Source of the DNA: Mesorhabditis belari
Lineage: Eukaryota > Nematoda > Chromadorea > Rhabditida > Rhabditidae
Assembly (NCBI GenBank): GCA_958450365.1
Contig: CAUEEP010000936.1
Span: 2,230,001 to 2,294,000, forward strand
Length of the DNA stretch: 64,000 nt
Direction of reading: 5' to 3'
Shown here piece after piece: positions 24,882 through 35,415 of the stretch. Within the stretch, counting starts at the first letter, position 1. The number at the start of each line of letters is the position of its first letter. The position numbers were made by a program, and so were the translations under genes. The notes beneath the pieces are model-generated. The model was given only the letters and a program-made list of their open reading frames with translations, did no database searches and was not told the DNA's origin.

Positions 24882-25022
24882 GTGTTTGTCACCTATGCGA
24901 TGTCGATCGGCATCCCTCATCTCGATAGCATGATCCCATTGGTGGGTGTCACTTCGGGAACTCTTTGCGCTCTCGTCTACCCGCCACTCTTCGAGATCAT
25001 CACTTTTTGGGATGAATGGAAG
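24882..25022 (+). pseudogene. Orphan exon of an SLC36/amino acid transporter-like gene
   Basis: A 47-codon exon is flanked by AG and GTGAGT. It encodes two amphiphilic/hydrophobic segments around SIGIPHLDSMIPLVGVTSG and LVYPPLFEIITF. That is the late-helix pattern of proton-coupled amino acid transporters (Aa_trans fold). Neither upstream helices nor the final helix are found within several kb. It is therefore probably a displaced exon in the accessory block, though an unseen distant gene cannot be excluded. Confidence 0.5.
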
Positions 25023-26684
25023 GTGAGTGATGGGTTTTCTCAAAAGATAACCAAAGCAAGACCGCCTAAAAATGTATAGAATGCTAGTCGAAGTGGGGGT
25101 AGTGTGACAGGCAAACAGGCTATGAAACTGGGCCAGTTCTGGGTATTTTGCTATGCTACGGACTTGGAAATTCCCTCTAAAATGCTTGGTAGCAGAGTCC
25201 GGGTCTGTTTTAATTCCCCTCAAAAATTAAACAAACAAAAAGGCAAGTTTTGCAAGCCACCCTATGGGCATCTACAAAAATTGCAAGTACTTCCCTGAAC
25301 TCGATGTTTTGTTTCCTCGAACCCTAGCCACGTTTTTGGGTCAAGATAATCAGGGACAAGCCAACTATCAAAAAATCTTTTGTATTTAAATCTCGATGAC
25401 ACGTCAAGAGAAATTAAACAAATTTTCAAGTAAAGGGAGTCATTCTAAACACTACTTTTTGCTTTGATTTAAATTCCTAGCATTCCAAGTTAAGGAATTC
25501 CAAATCCCATTTTGAATAGGAAATGCAATGTCAATAAGAATTTAATAACTTTATATACAAACCAAGAAAAGCGCAAAAATTGTTGAAAGAATGTTAATAC
25601 GAACGTGAACGCGCACAGCTTGTCCACTCTTGTTAACAACTTCAAATTCGTTGCGTCCGTACACATGATAGAATTTAATCTGCTAAATTTTTGAGGTAAT
25701 AACGACAAAGCAAATAATTGACAAGACCAACCGCCATGGTGTGTCCAGTTTCCTATGATTTGATAATCAGAACAATACCAGAAAGCAGTCATCGCACACG
25801 TGTTGTACAATTAGGATAAAGTAACTGCTTTATTTTGTGATGTGCTTGGCAATCAATCATTTGTTTGTAAAGTCTGCTAACATGTACCCTTATTGTTATG
25901 TTCAAGTCTAGATAACAATACCTGTGAAACGCCAATCAATTCTGTTAACCCCGTTTTGATGCTTTTCATCGATGGATGTAGTTGAAAAGGCTTCTTGCAA
26001 GACTCGGAATCCAAGTCGACAACAGCTGCTTAAAATAACCAATTAATACAAAGAAGTACACGTATCACGGGGCTATTAGCACCACCAATCATATCATAGC
26101 TTCTTAAAATTTTAAAACATTACCATTTTTGAAGTATCGCCCTTCTCTGGAGTAAGTTCTTCGATTTCGGGGCGAATCTTTCCAACCCTTTCCACCCAAC
26201 TTTATCTGGGAAAGAGTGAATATTTTGGCAAGTTCACAAAGAAAACTCCATGAAAATGGGCTTGGCAAAAACTCTTGAGTTAATGATTCACTTTGTTTGT
26301 TTCCGGACAAAAAATTAAGAAGTCGATCAGTAACCGAATGCTAAAATATGTAAACATGATCTCTAAAATAGTATTCAAAAGCATAAACTTGTAACTTTCG
26401 GCTTTTAATTTTTTTTATTTCCATGCAATTTCTTCCAATTTTTTGAATTCTAATAAGCGAAAAAAAAGTTTATTCGTTAAGAAAATTGAGTTCTCCACTG
26501 GTTTCATGGTTTTTTGAAAATCAAAAAAGAATCAAAAAGAATACATTTTAAAGCAATTTTTGAGGCCTCAAAAAGTTGGTATTTTTATAGTTTAATAAAC
26601 CGGTGAAGAGTGGAGAATCAGCGTATAGGAAAAAGCATGGTAAAAGTGCAACAAAATTTTCGAGTTCATTAACTTGATACATTA
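25023..26684. other. No gene seen (1.7 kb)
   Basis: Only AT-rich sequence and short frames without coding character or consistent splice structure. I see no element ends I can pair. Confidence 0.5.
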
Positions 26685-27624
26685 TCATTGATTTCCCGGT
26701 CGTTGTGCCGAGCGAATCATTTGCATGACAAGACTGTTGATTTCAGTTCGTTTTGCCCGCTGCTTGTCACTGAGAGTCGCATATTGCTTTCTCCATGTGT
26801 CGAGGTAAAATCCTTTCTCCCAATCATTGATCCAGCCATGTTGGTGTGCATAGATGATCGATTCCTCATTTAGCCCTTTCGAACTATCTTTCGCAACCCG
26901 ATGAAATGCCTGAAAGCAGACATATTAATCGAGAATCTCGTTAAAACCTTGACGGGAATTAACGGGAATTTTTGAGTCAAAATATTGGATTTTAAAAAGT
27001 TCACATTTTTCAAAATTTCATAAGGCTCTTCAAAAAGCTTTATTTTTTACAGTTTTAACATCGAAAGCTTAAAAAAGCTTTACAAAATGACGCAAAACTT
27101 TCAAGAAATACATATAAAAACTTTTGAAGAACTTCTTTGAGCTTTGAAAAATGGGAACTTTTTCACAACTCTGATTTTTATATAGAACCCGAGATCGAGG
27201 CCTCGTTAAGCTAAAGAGAAACGGGAATTAACGGGAATTTTTGAGTCAAATTTAAAGGTATTCAGCCAATGGAAAATTTCATTTCTTGTTAACTCTCGTT
27301 ATCAGCGTTTCTCGTTTTTTCCTTTTCTAATAATTTCTCGTTTAACAAGTCTACCTGAAAGATTTTCTTTCCTTGATGTATCCCCATGAATTTGTTGACG
27401 CAAACGTTGCCAACGACAGCCTCACGCCGGTTTTCGTTGTTGCGAAGAACGCACAATTCGACAATCGGGTTCTGACCGCATAGGCACGACTCAGGCCCAT
27501 TTCCACCCGACATGTAAATATAACTGAGTTCCCATTCGCGCCTTGCCGTTTCCCAATTCTTTGAATTGCTTCGACTAATGATCTCTTCTTGAAGCCGAGC
27601 AAAGTTCGCACCTCCCTCACCCAT
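26685..27624 (-). CDS. Small Cys-rich protein of a bacterial/phage-type family
   Basis: Two exons (27355-27624 and 26685-26909) with a clean GT-AG intron give exactly 164 residues. Residues 25-80 hold the signature: an REWEL stretch, ESCLCGQ (C47, C49), IVELCVLRN (C58) and VGNVCVNKF (C75). The four Cys look like a metal site. Residues 91-164 are helical and basic (LNEESIIYAHQHGWINDWE, TWRKQY, LSDKQRAKR). From memory, this combination is typical of uncharacterised bacterial and phage proteins, not of animal families. Function unknown. The intron holds an inverted repeat (about 26986-27170) flanked by copies of ACGGGAATTTTTGAGTCAAA. It sits between the two fucosidase/protease copies. The spliced structure argues against contamination. 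Confidence 0.7.
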
Positions 27625-27837
27625 CGTGCTATCTACAATTTAAAGTCGTTATTTAAAAAACCTTTTTTTTTAAAGTACATTTATTGAAAACCAATAATGT
27701 GATACAAACAAAGGATATATAATAAGACATAAAGGTCAAAACACACAATTTTATGGCACTGCGGCCGTTACCCCTATTACCCAAGTGTTGTGAAAGAAAA
27801 AACCCACTTGGTGGGAAAAAGAAACATTTTTATCTTG

Positions 27838-27902
27838 CCAGCGTGATTGAACCCTCGACCTTCCGCTTAAGAGACAAGACTCCTAACCGGTCGACTATCT
27901 TT
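27838..27902 (-). mobile_element. tRNA-like sequence, probable SINE
   Basis: The minus strand carries GACCGGTTAGGAGTC (A-box side) and GGGTTCAATCACGC (B-box side) at tRNA spacing, without a closed acceptor stem. Confidence 0.45.
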
Positions 27903-28420
27903 TTCAACTAAGATTTCCGAAAAAATTAAAGTCACTCAAAGCGGTGGTTCTGAAATTTTAAAAGTGTTTTTGGGCTAACAATTTTTTATTCTTTTCTTAG
28001 CTTTTTTCAATTTTCTGACCCTCATACATGCAAATTTTCCTTCAATACTAAAATTTCACGTAAAGAGTTCAAAAAACATCTTTAAAAGTATAAAAAATTA
28101 GCTTGAAAAAACACTTTTGGCATCAGAACTACCACTTTGAGCGGAAATTTCCGTTGAAAAAGTTTTTTAAAGGGCATTCTGTAAAAGAAGGAAAGTGCAA
28201 AAATGGACTCAGTTCTGAGGAGGTGATCGTTTTAAAAACACCACGTTTTGAAGAACTTATGAAATTTGACATATCTCTCAAAGTGCTTCACTTGTAAACC
28301 CTTTGTTTTGAGATAGAGAATCCTTTTAGCAAAATTCAAAATACTAAAAAGTTTAGAATCTGAGACATTTTCAAGGCTTTTATGTGGCCTTCGAAAAGTA
28401 TTGTTTTAAAACGCTTACTA

Positions 28421-28642
28421 TTAGGTTGAACGGAAAATAATGCGAACTTTGGGCAAATTTTCATGAACAATTCGCTATTGTTGTTTAGTACGTTTAGTAC
28501 CATTCGAAAGATCTACTCATTCTCCACAAAATAGCCTTTGAGAGATTTCAGAAAGTTTTTTTGTCAAGTTTTTCCAAGCATCTTGTGGCAAATTGCCCGT
28601 GACAATTTGCCCAAAATTCGCATTATTCTCCGTGCAACCTAA
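28421..28642. mobile_element. Compact mariner-type MITE (~222 bp)
   Basis: TTAGGTTGAACGGAAAATAA at the left and TTCTCCGTGCAACCTAA at the right are inverse, flanked by TA on both sides as a target duplication. Longer complementarity follows (GCGAACTTTGGGCAAATTTT). No frame inside. Confidence 0.8.
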
Positions 28643-28783
28643 TATAATTTGAAAAGGCTCACGATAAGAATAGAGTCAAAAAAATTTCTATTTCTTATGT
28701 GTATTATAACATAGGAAGGTAAATTCAGAAAGAATAAAGTACAATAAAATACACACTTGAAATGGAAACAACAATGAACAAAA

Positions 28784-29203
28784 GTTTTTCGAAAAGGCAA
28801 CAAAAAGAATGCTTACGCGAGTAGAAAGGGAATAGCGAGATAAGGGAGCAGGCAAGCAGGTCCCAAGGCAGGCAGAGGATCAGTCATGAGGAATTGAGGC
28901 AGAAGAGGACCCTGTTATCGAAATTTCGCAAAAAGGAGTTCTGTTTCGAAAGTATTTCATAAGCTAGAAAGGAGATCGCGGAGAGGAGGCAAGCAGATCC
29001 CAAGGCAAGCAGAGGAGTTTTTCGAAAAGGCAACAAAAAGAATGCTTACGCGAGTAGAAAGGGAATAGCGAGATAAGGGAGCAGGCAAGCAGGTCCCAAG
29101 GCAGGCAAAGGATCAGTCATGAGGAATTGAGGCAGAAGAGGACCCTGTTATCGAAATTTCGCAAAAAGGATTCTGTTTCGAAAGTATTTCATAAGCTAGA
29201 AAG
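28784..29203. repeat. Two-copy tandem duplication, period 233 bp
   Basis: The block starting GTTTTTCGAAAAGGCAAC at 28784 starts again at 29017 and stays near-identical for about 190 bp. It includes purine-rich GGCAAGCAGGTCCCAAGGC runs. It sits at the edge of the accessory block, before the fucosidase remnant. A 20-bp-arm hairpin (GAAGTGAAAGCAGGTATTCT) follows at 29213-29279. Confidence 0.85.
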
Positions 29204-29288
29204 GAAATAGAAGACTGAAGTGAAAGCAGGTATTCTCAGTAATGATCCAGTACTCAGAATACCTGCTTTCACTTCAGAAGATCAATAG

Positions 29289-30322
29289 GTAAGAGATAAA
29301 CAAATAGTTTCGCCATTTTTAAGCAAATTTATTATATTGTTACCTCTATTCTTGTCGTTAACCTTGTCTACTTTATGTGCAAACTTTCTTCCATCAAACT
29401 TTTCATTGTACAACCAAGCGATGAACTCTTTGCTTTTCCAATACTCAACTGTCATATCCCAATCTCCATCCGACCAGACGACTTCCGGTTGATACGTACT
29501 AACAATATCGAAAAGTTGAGGATAAGAGGTTTGCTGTAAGAGATTGATAAGAGATAAACTCAGCTAACAAATTTCACGTACATCCACGTAATCAGTCGTG
29601 TTCTTTTGCGTATCTTGCATGTACAGAGAGTCTTTGCTTTCTACTCTAGCCCACTACCACTCGGCTACCATAGCTTCATAAAGTCTCTGGGAAATTTGCT
29701 TATAAACTCAGGGTGTGATTTTTGAAATCCATACAAAACTTGATACGTTTAAAACTTTTGACAGAGTGCTCCATAGCAGATTCGGATTCAGCGCGAAATT
29801 CTACGTCGATGGCTCATGCCATTTGGCTGGCACACCCAGTTGACCTGCCCTTTTAAGTAAGCCAAACATCTACAAGAATTTTCCAATAACACAACACTAA
29901 TTGTAAGTTAAGATACGGGATTTAGTCGCTGAATCAAAAAATTGAAACCTCACCGATATCCGGGTACACAATAAACACCCCAATGCATGAAGATCCCGAA
30001 TTTCGAGTTGTCATACCAATCGGGAAGCGGCCGGGAATCGATCAACTTTCATGTTGGCTAGGCTTAACAATTAGAATGACAATATGCGCAATATAATCTT
30101 GCTGAGATATTTAGATACTGGTATTTGGCTCAAATCTTGAGCAGCTTTTCAAGAACCAATACTAAATGCATTAAATGTGACAATCCCAAACTTTTGTTCA
30201 CTTCACAATCCAGCACTTGTATTTTCAAAGAACAGATCGCATCTTGAAAGCAAAATTTTGGTTACCTCGTAAGTTTGTGTTAACACCGTAGAGAATAGCG
30301 TGATCAAAATATGAAAAAACAT
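29289..30322 (-). pseudogene. Truncated alpha-L-fucosidase copy
   Basis: Near-identical to 21098-23691 but internally deleted. It keeps exon 1 with signal peptide (30266-30322), exon 2 (29954-30057), a stub of exon 6 (about 29580-29625) and exon 7 with the nucleophile motif VVWSDGDWD (about 29402-29533). Exons 3-5 are gone and exons 8-15 absent. The deletion joins the exon 6 stub directly to the tRNA-like/foldback repeat of intron 2. It cannot encode a whole enzyme. Confidence 0.9.
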
Positions 30323-30605
30323 CTTATTATTGGCTGGATTACTCTTTGGTGGCACTGTTCAAATCAGAACAAGCACTGAGCTTTAGAGCTTTTCCCTTAT
30401 AAACTGATAAACTGGGATAGGCTTTTATTACACTTTTTACTAGCAGAAAACAAGAAAATAGATTTTTTTTAATCAAACATGGGAACAATGATCTGAAAAA
30501 CTGAAAGCTTTGGCTTTGAAAAACTGGATCAAAGTTTTCAATCAAATAGCTGAATAAATTTTTGAGCTTTATTGACATTAAACGATAATTTTCAAATGAG
30601 ATCTA

Positions 30606-33600
30606 TCAAATCGCCTCTGCGAACCCTAATCTAGCGCGTTTGTAGTCGAAAATCGTGTAGAATCTCTCGATGAACGACGTGCCGAAACTCCAACGATTGC
30701 CCGTTCGATTGCCGAACATTAGCCATGAGCAATGATTGGAACCCTGGAAATTTAAGAGGCGAATAGAGATTAAAACTTTAGACAATCCAGCAATTGGAAA
30801 CTGAATTGACTCAACACAAATAGAACTATGCTTCTAGGAAAGATGAGCTTATAATAAGTGTCTTAGCTTTACTAACATAAACAGCTTGACATAAACAGTT
30901 TAAATTTTTAAAAAGTAACGATACTGTAGAGGAGCACATTCTAGTTCTCAACTCACATAAAAGGCTTTGTAGTCTTTCGGCGTGAACATGAATTCCAGAT
31001 TTGGTCCAAGGGTGAAGACAATGTTTGGCATGTTGATCGGATTACATTCGAAATCGGGAATGAGCTCTCGAATCTGAAATGGATTGACAATTGAAATGGC
31101 ATTTATTTTTGAGTGCTGAATGAACTTGTGCTATTACATTGAACTTGAGAAAACAAAAGCTTTAGCTCTGCTTTGCAAGTACTCACGCCGTTGAATGCCT
31201 CAGTTCCAATATCCATCAGAGAAGCTCCCGAATCGATCATCGCCCAGTGTTTTCGATGCTTTGGAGCCTTCCATACCTAACAAGCTTTATAATTCTGTCC
31301 TTAAAATATTCTTCATGATCATTAATTAACTCAATTTTTTTAAGACTGTGGGACATTTGATGCGTCCCGCCCCCTTTGCCATTGGCAATCCAAATTTGAG
31401 CTCAAATATATTGGTGTTGGGCTGTGCCATTTAAATAGTTTTTGTACCAATCGATAGAGAAAGAATTGACGCATCCAATGGTACCAAGAATATTTAAATC
31501 GGACAGTCCAAAACCAAGAAATTTGAGCTCAAAGTTAGATTGCCAATGGCAAAGGGGCGAGGCGCGTATCAAATGTCCGATAACCATTTTTTTACGCTAC
31601 GACTTTATTTGAAAGCAAAATAATCTCAATAAGTTGATCAGAACTGCATATTTTGTGCAGCAGATCTCAATAAAATCTACCGTAAGCCCATCGATCGAGA
31701 CTCGATGCACTTGAATGGTCCAGTATGGATCATGTTGGAGAATTGGAAGCCAATAGATTGGACCCTAAAAGATGACATTCTCGAATCTTCTCTAACCACC
31801 TCCATACCGTAAACCTGGCCGGATTCACTCCACAAATCGTGAGCTCTCCATTCCGATACAACATCGATTTGCCCATGTAAATCGAGAAAATTTTGTCCTT
31901 GCAATAAGCCTAAAATAGAGTGATTTGATAAATTGCTTAAAAAGTTAAACCTGATTGAAAATGAAACGGAGTGGAGACTCTCCCAGGTTTCCGTAGTTGT
32001 AAGCGAGTCCGATCGATCCATCGGTGTCCTGGAATTAAAAAGAAAAGTTTAAAGTTTAAAAAGGAATATTTTAAATAATAACTTCTGAATGATAATCAAA
32101 AAATAAACTGATTTGACAATTTTTAAAGTTGGCATTGCATTGCTGATCTCAAAAATTCACCGCCAAAGCGCCTCTGATACTTCTCCCGCAAATGAAGCGT
32201 TGACTCGAATCGGTGCAATACCCGAAAAACGTTGGACCCATCTAGAATGCCAGTTATGCATCAAGTTCACAAAATAGTTTTTTTATTTAGCTCTACACAA
32301 AGTTTGTCTTTCATCCAGGCGCCCTTCACCGCGCCTGATCCATAAATGATATCAAATTGCTCTCTGGTGTCCACACAAGTTCGCGAGGTTCGACAGTGGA
32401 ACTAAATATGAGTCTTGAAGTTTAGAACTTGATCTTCAGAGATACCATGGTCACTCTAAAATACCCCAATATTTACTAGGGATAGGCACGAATTCAAGGT
32501 CGGCTTGTGACACCTAGTGCAAAAACAAAAAACTGCATTAGGGACCGAACTCTGATCCTGCGGGCGGTAGTCTAATGCGTTACCCACTAGGCCACCAATG
32601 TACCACCTCCCTGCTAGAAATGAGCCTTTTAAAGTATCTGCTTTGATGCTAAATTTTCGATTAAAGTTTTACACGCCTGGAAAGTCATTTGGCAGATCTT
32701 GATTCCAGATTCGGATTCCTCATACCGGATTCTATAAAGTGCATTAGATGTCCAAACAAAAGCTCACCTTGAGCTCGTTGCTTTCCCTAGTTTAGTAAGA
32801 CTGGTTTCAGGCTATGAATCAAGTACCAGATCGATGTTGGCCTTGTTTGTATAATAATGGATGGGCGATACAATACCAGAACTGAATCACACTTGCAACG
32901 TGCTTCTAATACCTGGTTATGTCTCCTGCATTGGTCCTCTCCTTTTCGACACTTGCAGGTCACCCATGAAAGATCGGAACCCGTATCGAAATCGACAAGA
33001 AAAGTTTGCGGTGGATTTCCGATTGTTATCGGACCATAGAAAAAAGCCTGCATGGATTTTAATAAAACAGTAACTAATTGAGTTTACATCATTCTCATTA
33101 AGCAATGGTATTCGGAGTCCAAAGTTTGAGCGAGGAATCGACATTTTTTCGACATGATAAGAGCGATTGAGCGGGTTGTGAATTCTAAAGGGTTTTGGTA
33201 TTCTTTTCTTTAAAATAAAATACAGATTAGTTTTCAAAGAGTAACTTAGCCTCTTTGAATTGGCAGAAACGTTGGCTCTATTTCGAGAAAGGGGACTTTT
33301 TGATGAGTACTGGCACTTTGAGAGTTCATAACTTTATTTAGAGATAATGTTAGTGTTAACTTCTTATATAGTTTTAATGAAGACACTTCAGGTTTTCGAA
33401 TAATACCACATAGAGGTTGATTGGATCATTCAATTCTTTAAAAATCAGGAGTTAAATCTCACCGTTTTCTCGGTTTGGCTACTGTTTCAATTATTCAACA
33501 GAATGTGGAATTTGTAGAAAAATACAACCAAATTTAAGGCAAAAATTGATTCCAAAAATTTTAGTATAGTGACCCTGATCTCGGGGAGTCGGGGAATCGA

Positions 33601-34081
33601 CTGGAGCTATTCATTTCATTGAGTATACCAATTGGGACTCGGGGTTTAATTGATCTGAACACTTTATATAGTGATTTTCCTTTGATTTTGAAAATTTATC
33701 TTGATTTTCTTAGGATTTTGTGGTCTTAGGATACTTTAGGCTTTGAAATGATACCAAAAACAGGCCGATTTGACCTGTTTTTGGTATCATTTCAAAGCCT
33801 AAACTATCCTCATTAAAACTATATAAAAAGTAGACACAAATATTATCTCTAGATAAAGTTATGAAATCTCAAAGCTTGAGAACTTATTCAAAAATTCTCT
33901 TTAACGATCTGAAACCAAAAAAGGGTTTTATTGCTTTTGTTCTCTTGTCTTATTGCTTACGGGGTTCTACTTGAGCAGTATGGTAAATGCCAGAATCCAA
34001 AAGATAAGGGACTGACCTTTTTTTGCTCTCAAACACATTCAGAAATAATATGCAAAGAACGATCTTGAAGAATATATTCAT
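30606..34081 (-). CDS. Pepsin-like aspartic protease (A1), secreted
   Basis: Eleven exons (34017-34081, 33088-33184, 32913-33047, 32297-32401, 32161-32241, 31951-32028, 31808-31909, 31681-31764, 31187-31276, 30957-31073, 30606-30743) sum to exactly 364 codons, 363 residues. A signal peptide (MNIFFKIVLCILFLNVF) is followed by a short propeptide. The first catalytic motif is DFDTGSDLSWV (Asp75) and the second AMIDSGASL (Asp264). The flap YGSGAVKG and the C-terminal FIERFYTIFD complete the bilobal fold. The second motif has DSG rather than the commoner DTG, which is still catalytic in family A1. It likely works in gut lumen or lysosome. It reads toward the truncated fucosidase, 284 bases downstream. 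Confidence 0.9.
31345..31583. repeat. Foldback element in protease intron
   Basis: Arms about 31345-31460 and 31465-31583 are inverse (GGGACATTTGATGCG..CCCC and TATCAAATGTCC), with GCCATTGGCAATC in both. No frame. It separates protease exons 31187-31276 and 31681-31764. Confidence 0.8.
32515..32610 (-). mobile_element. tRNA-like SINE in protease intron
   Basis: The minus strand carries an A-box-like TGGCCTAGTGGGTAACGC and a B-box-like AGTTCGGTCCC. The acceptor stem is not closed. It lies between protease exons 32913-33047 and 32297-32401. Confidence 0.55.
33312..33885. repeat. Nested foldback element
   Basis: Outer arms (TTCATAACTTTATTTAGAGA at 33320 and its inverse near 33850) enclose a near-perfect inner hairpin at 33737-33803 built on GATACCAAAAACAGG. 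It lies in protease intron 1. No frame. Confidence 0.7.
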
Positions 34082-34716
34082 TTAGTGAAAGCTTGAAAGC
34101 TGGCCGAGTTTTGGCCAGGATCAATGATTTGAGCATTTCAGGGGCAGTCACATCAAACGGGTGGACTCATTCCAATCTGTTCCACTCTCATTCACCACTC
34201 AAGTCAAGTCTTGCTCTAATCCCCATCCATCGACTTATCACTTCTCACTAAATTTCACCGTTTCCTTTTCAAGAGTCAAAAGAGATCAAGTCAGGCTTGT
34301 TTTTTCGTTCTCTCGTTTGACTGCAAATTTTTGAAAAAGGAAGTGGACCATTGATCAGTGTTTGAAATGTTTGAAGGTTTTAAAATAGGTTGGTTTTAAA
34401 ATAGAAAAAATTTGTATGTTTTAAGAATTTATAAACTTTTGGATTTAGTTTAAAATTGAAAATTATTGAAGAAGCTTTTCTCAGAATTGAAGCTCGAACG
34501 AGAGATGGATTTATTATAAATAAACTGTGAAAAACAAATTTAAAAAACGTTCAAAATGTCTACTTGATAAATTTTTCATTACAAAACGATAACAATTTTA
34601 ATACCTATTATATGAAAAAATGCAAAAATAGTACTCAAATCATTGCTGTTAGGAAAACAAGTCAAATTTACCATTTTCAAAATGATTGCGCTCGGTTTTG
34701 AGATGGTTTTGAATCT

Positions 34717-35246
34717 ATTGGGTTGGGGAGAATGAGTCGGCGCCGAACTTTAAAGGGACTTTTTGCACACATAAAGCCTTCTTTAAACATACGTTTGGTT
34801 TCATCAAAAGGATCCACTATTTCTCTACAAAATCACTTTTGAGAGATTCCACAAAGCTTTTCTTTCGTGGAGTTTATGAACTTCCAAACACAGCTGGTTA
34901 AAATGGCAAAGAGTCCGACTCATCATTTGAACAGTTTCTTTCACATAAACCTTCTTTGGTGTTTATATAAAAAAGATAGAGTATACTCAATTGCATAAGT
35001 TGCCAAATTTGCAGGAAGATCCCACCAATGGTTTTTTCTAGATGACCGTTTGTAGTTTTTGTGAAAAAATGGCTTTTTCTTGAGCGGAGGCGCTGTTTGA
35101 ATTTTCTTTTAAATGTCATTTTGTAGAGAATTAGTTAACCATTCTACTGATATCAAACGCATATTATTTGACGAAGTCGAATAGAAGTTTTGGACATTTT
35201 TTTCATTTTCGGCGCCGACTCATTCTCCCCAACCCAATATTTTTGC
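34717..35246. mobile_element. MITE with 30 bp inverted ends
   Basis: ATTGGGTTGGGGAGAATGAG at the left and its inverse CTCATTCTCCCCAACCCAAT at the right, with GGCGCCGA adjoining. About 470 bp between them have no convincing frame. It lies in the gap between the protease and lectin genes. Confidence 0.8.
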
Positions 35247-35415
35247 CTATTTTTAGCCTATTTTACCTATTTTTCCTTGCCAAGCCTATTTTTGAAGCCT
35301 TTCAAGTTTTGAGTTTGCATTTCACATTGAATTCCATTAATAATTTGAAACCTTTACTAATAAGACCCGTTTTCGATAATAACAATTCATTAGGAGATTA
35401 TTAAGCAAAGCATTA

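Noticed and set aside
25490..25810. 106-residue minus-strand frame with hydrophobic segments
   Set aside because: Uses a weak start, has no splice context or family signature and low coding character.
26685..27624. Bacterial contamination as an explanation for the Cys-rich gene
   Set aside because: The frame is split by a GT-AG intron with a nematode acceptor and is embedded between nematode genes with matching repeats.
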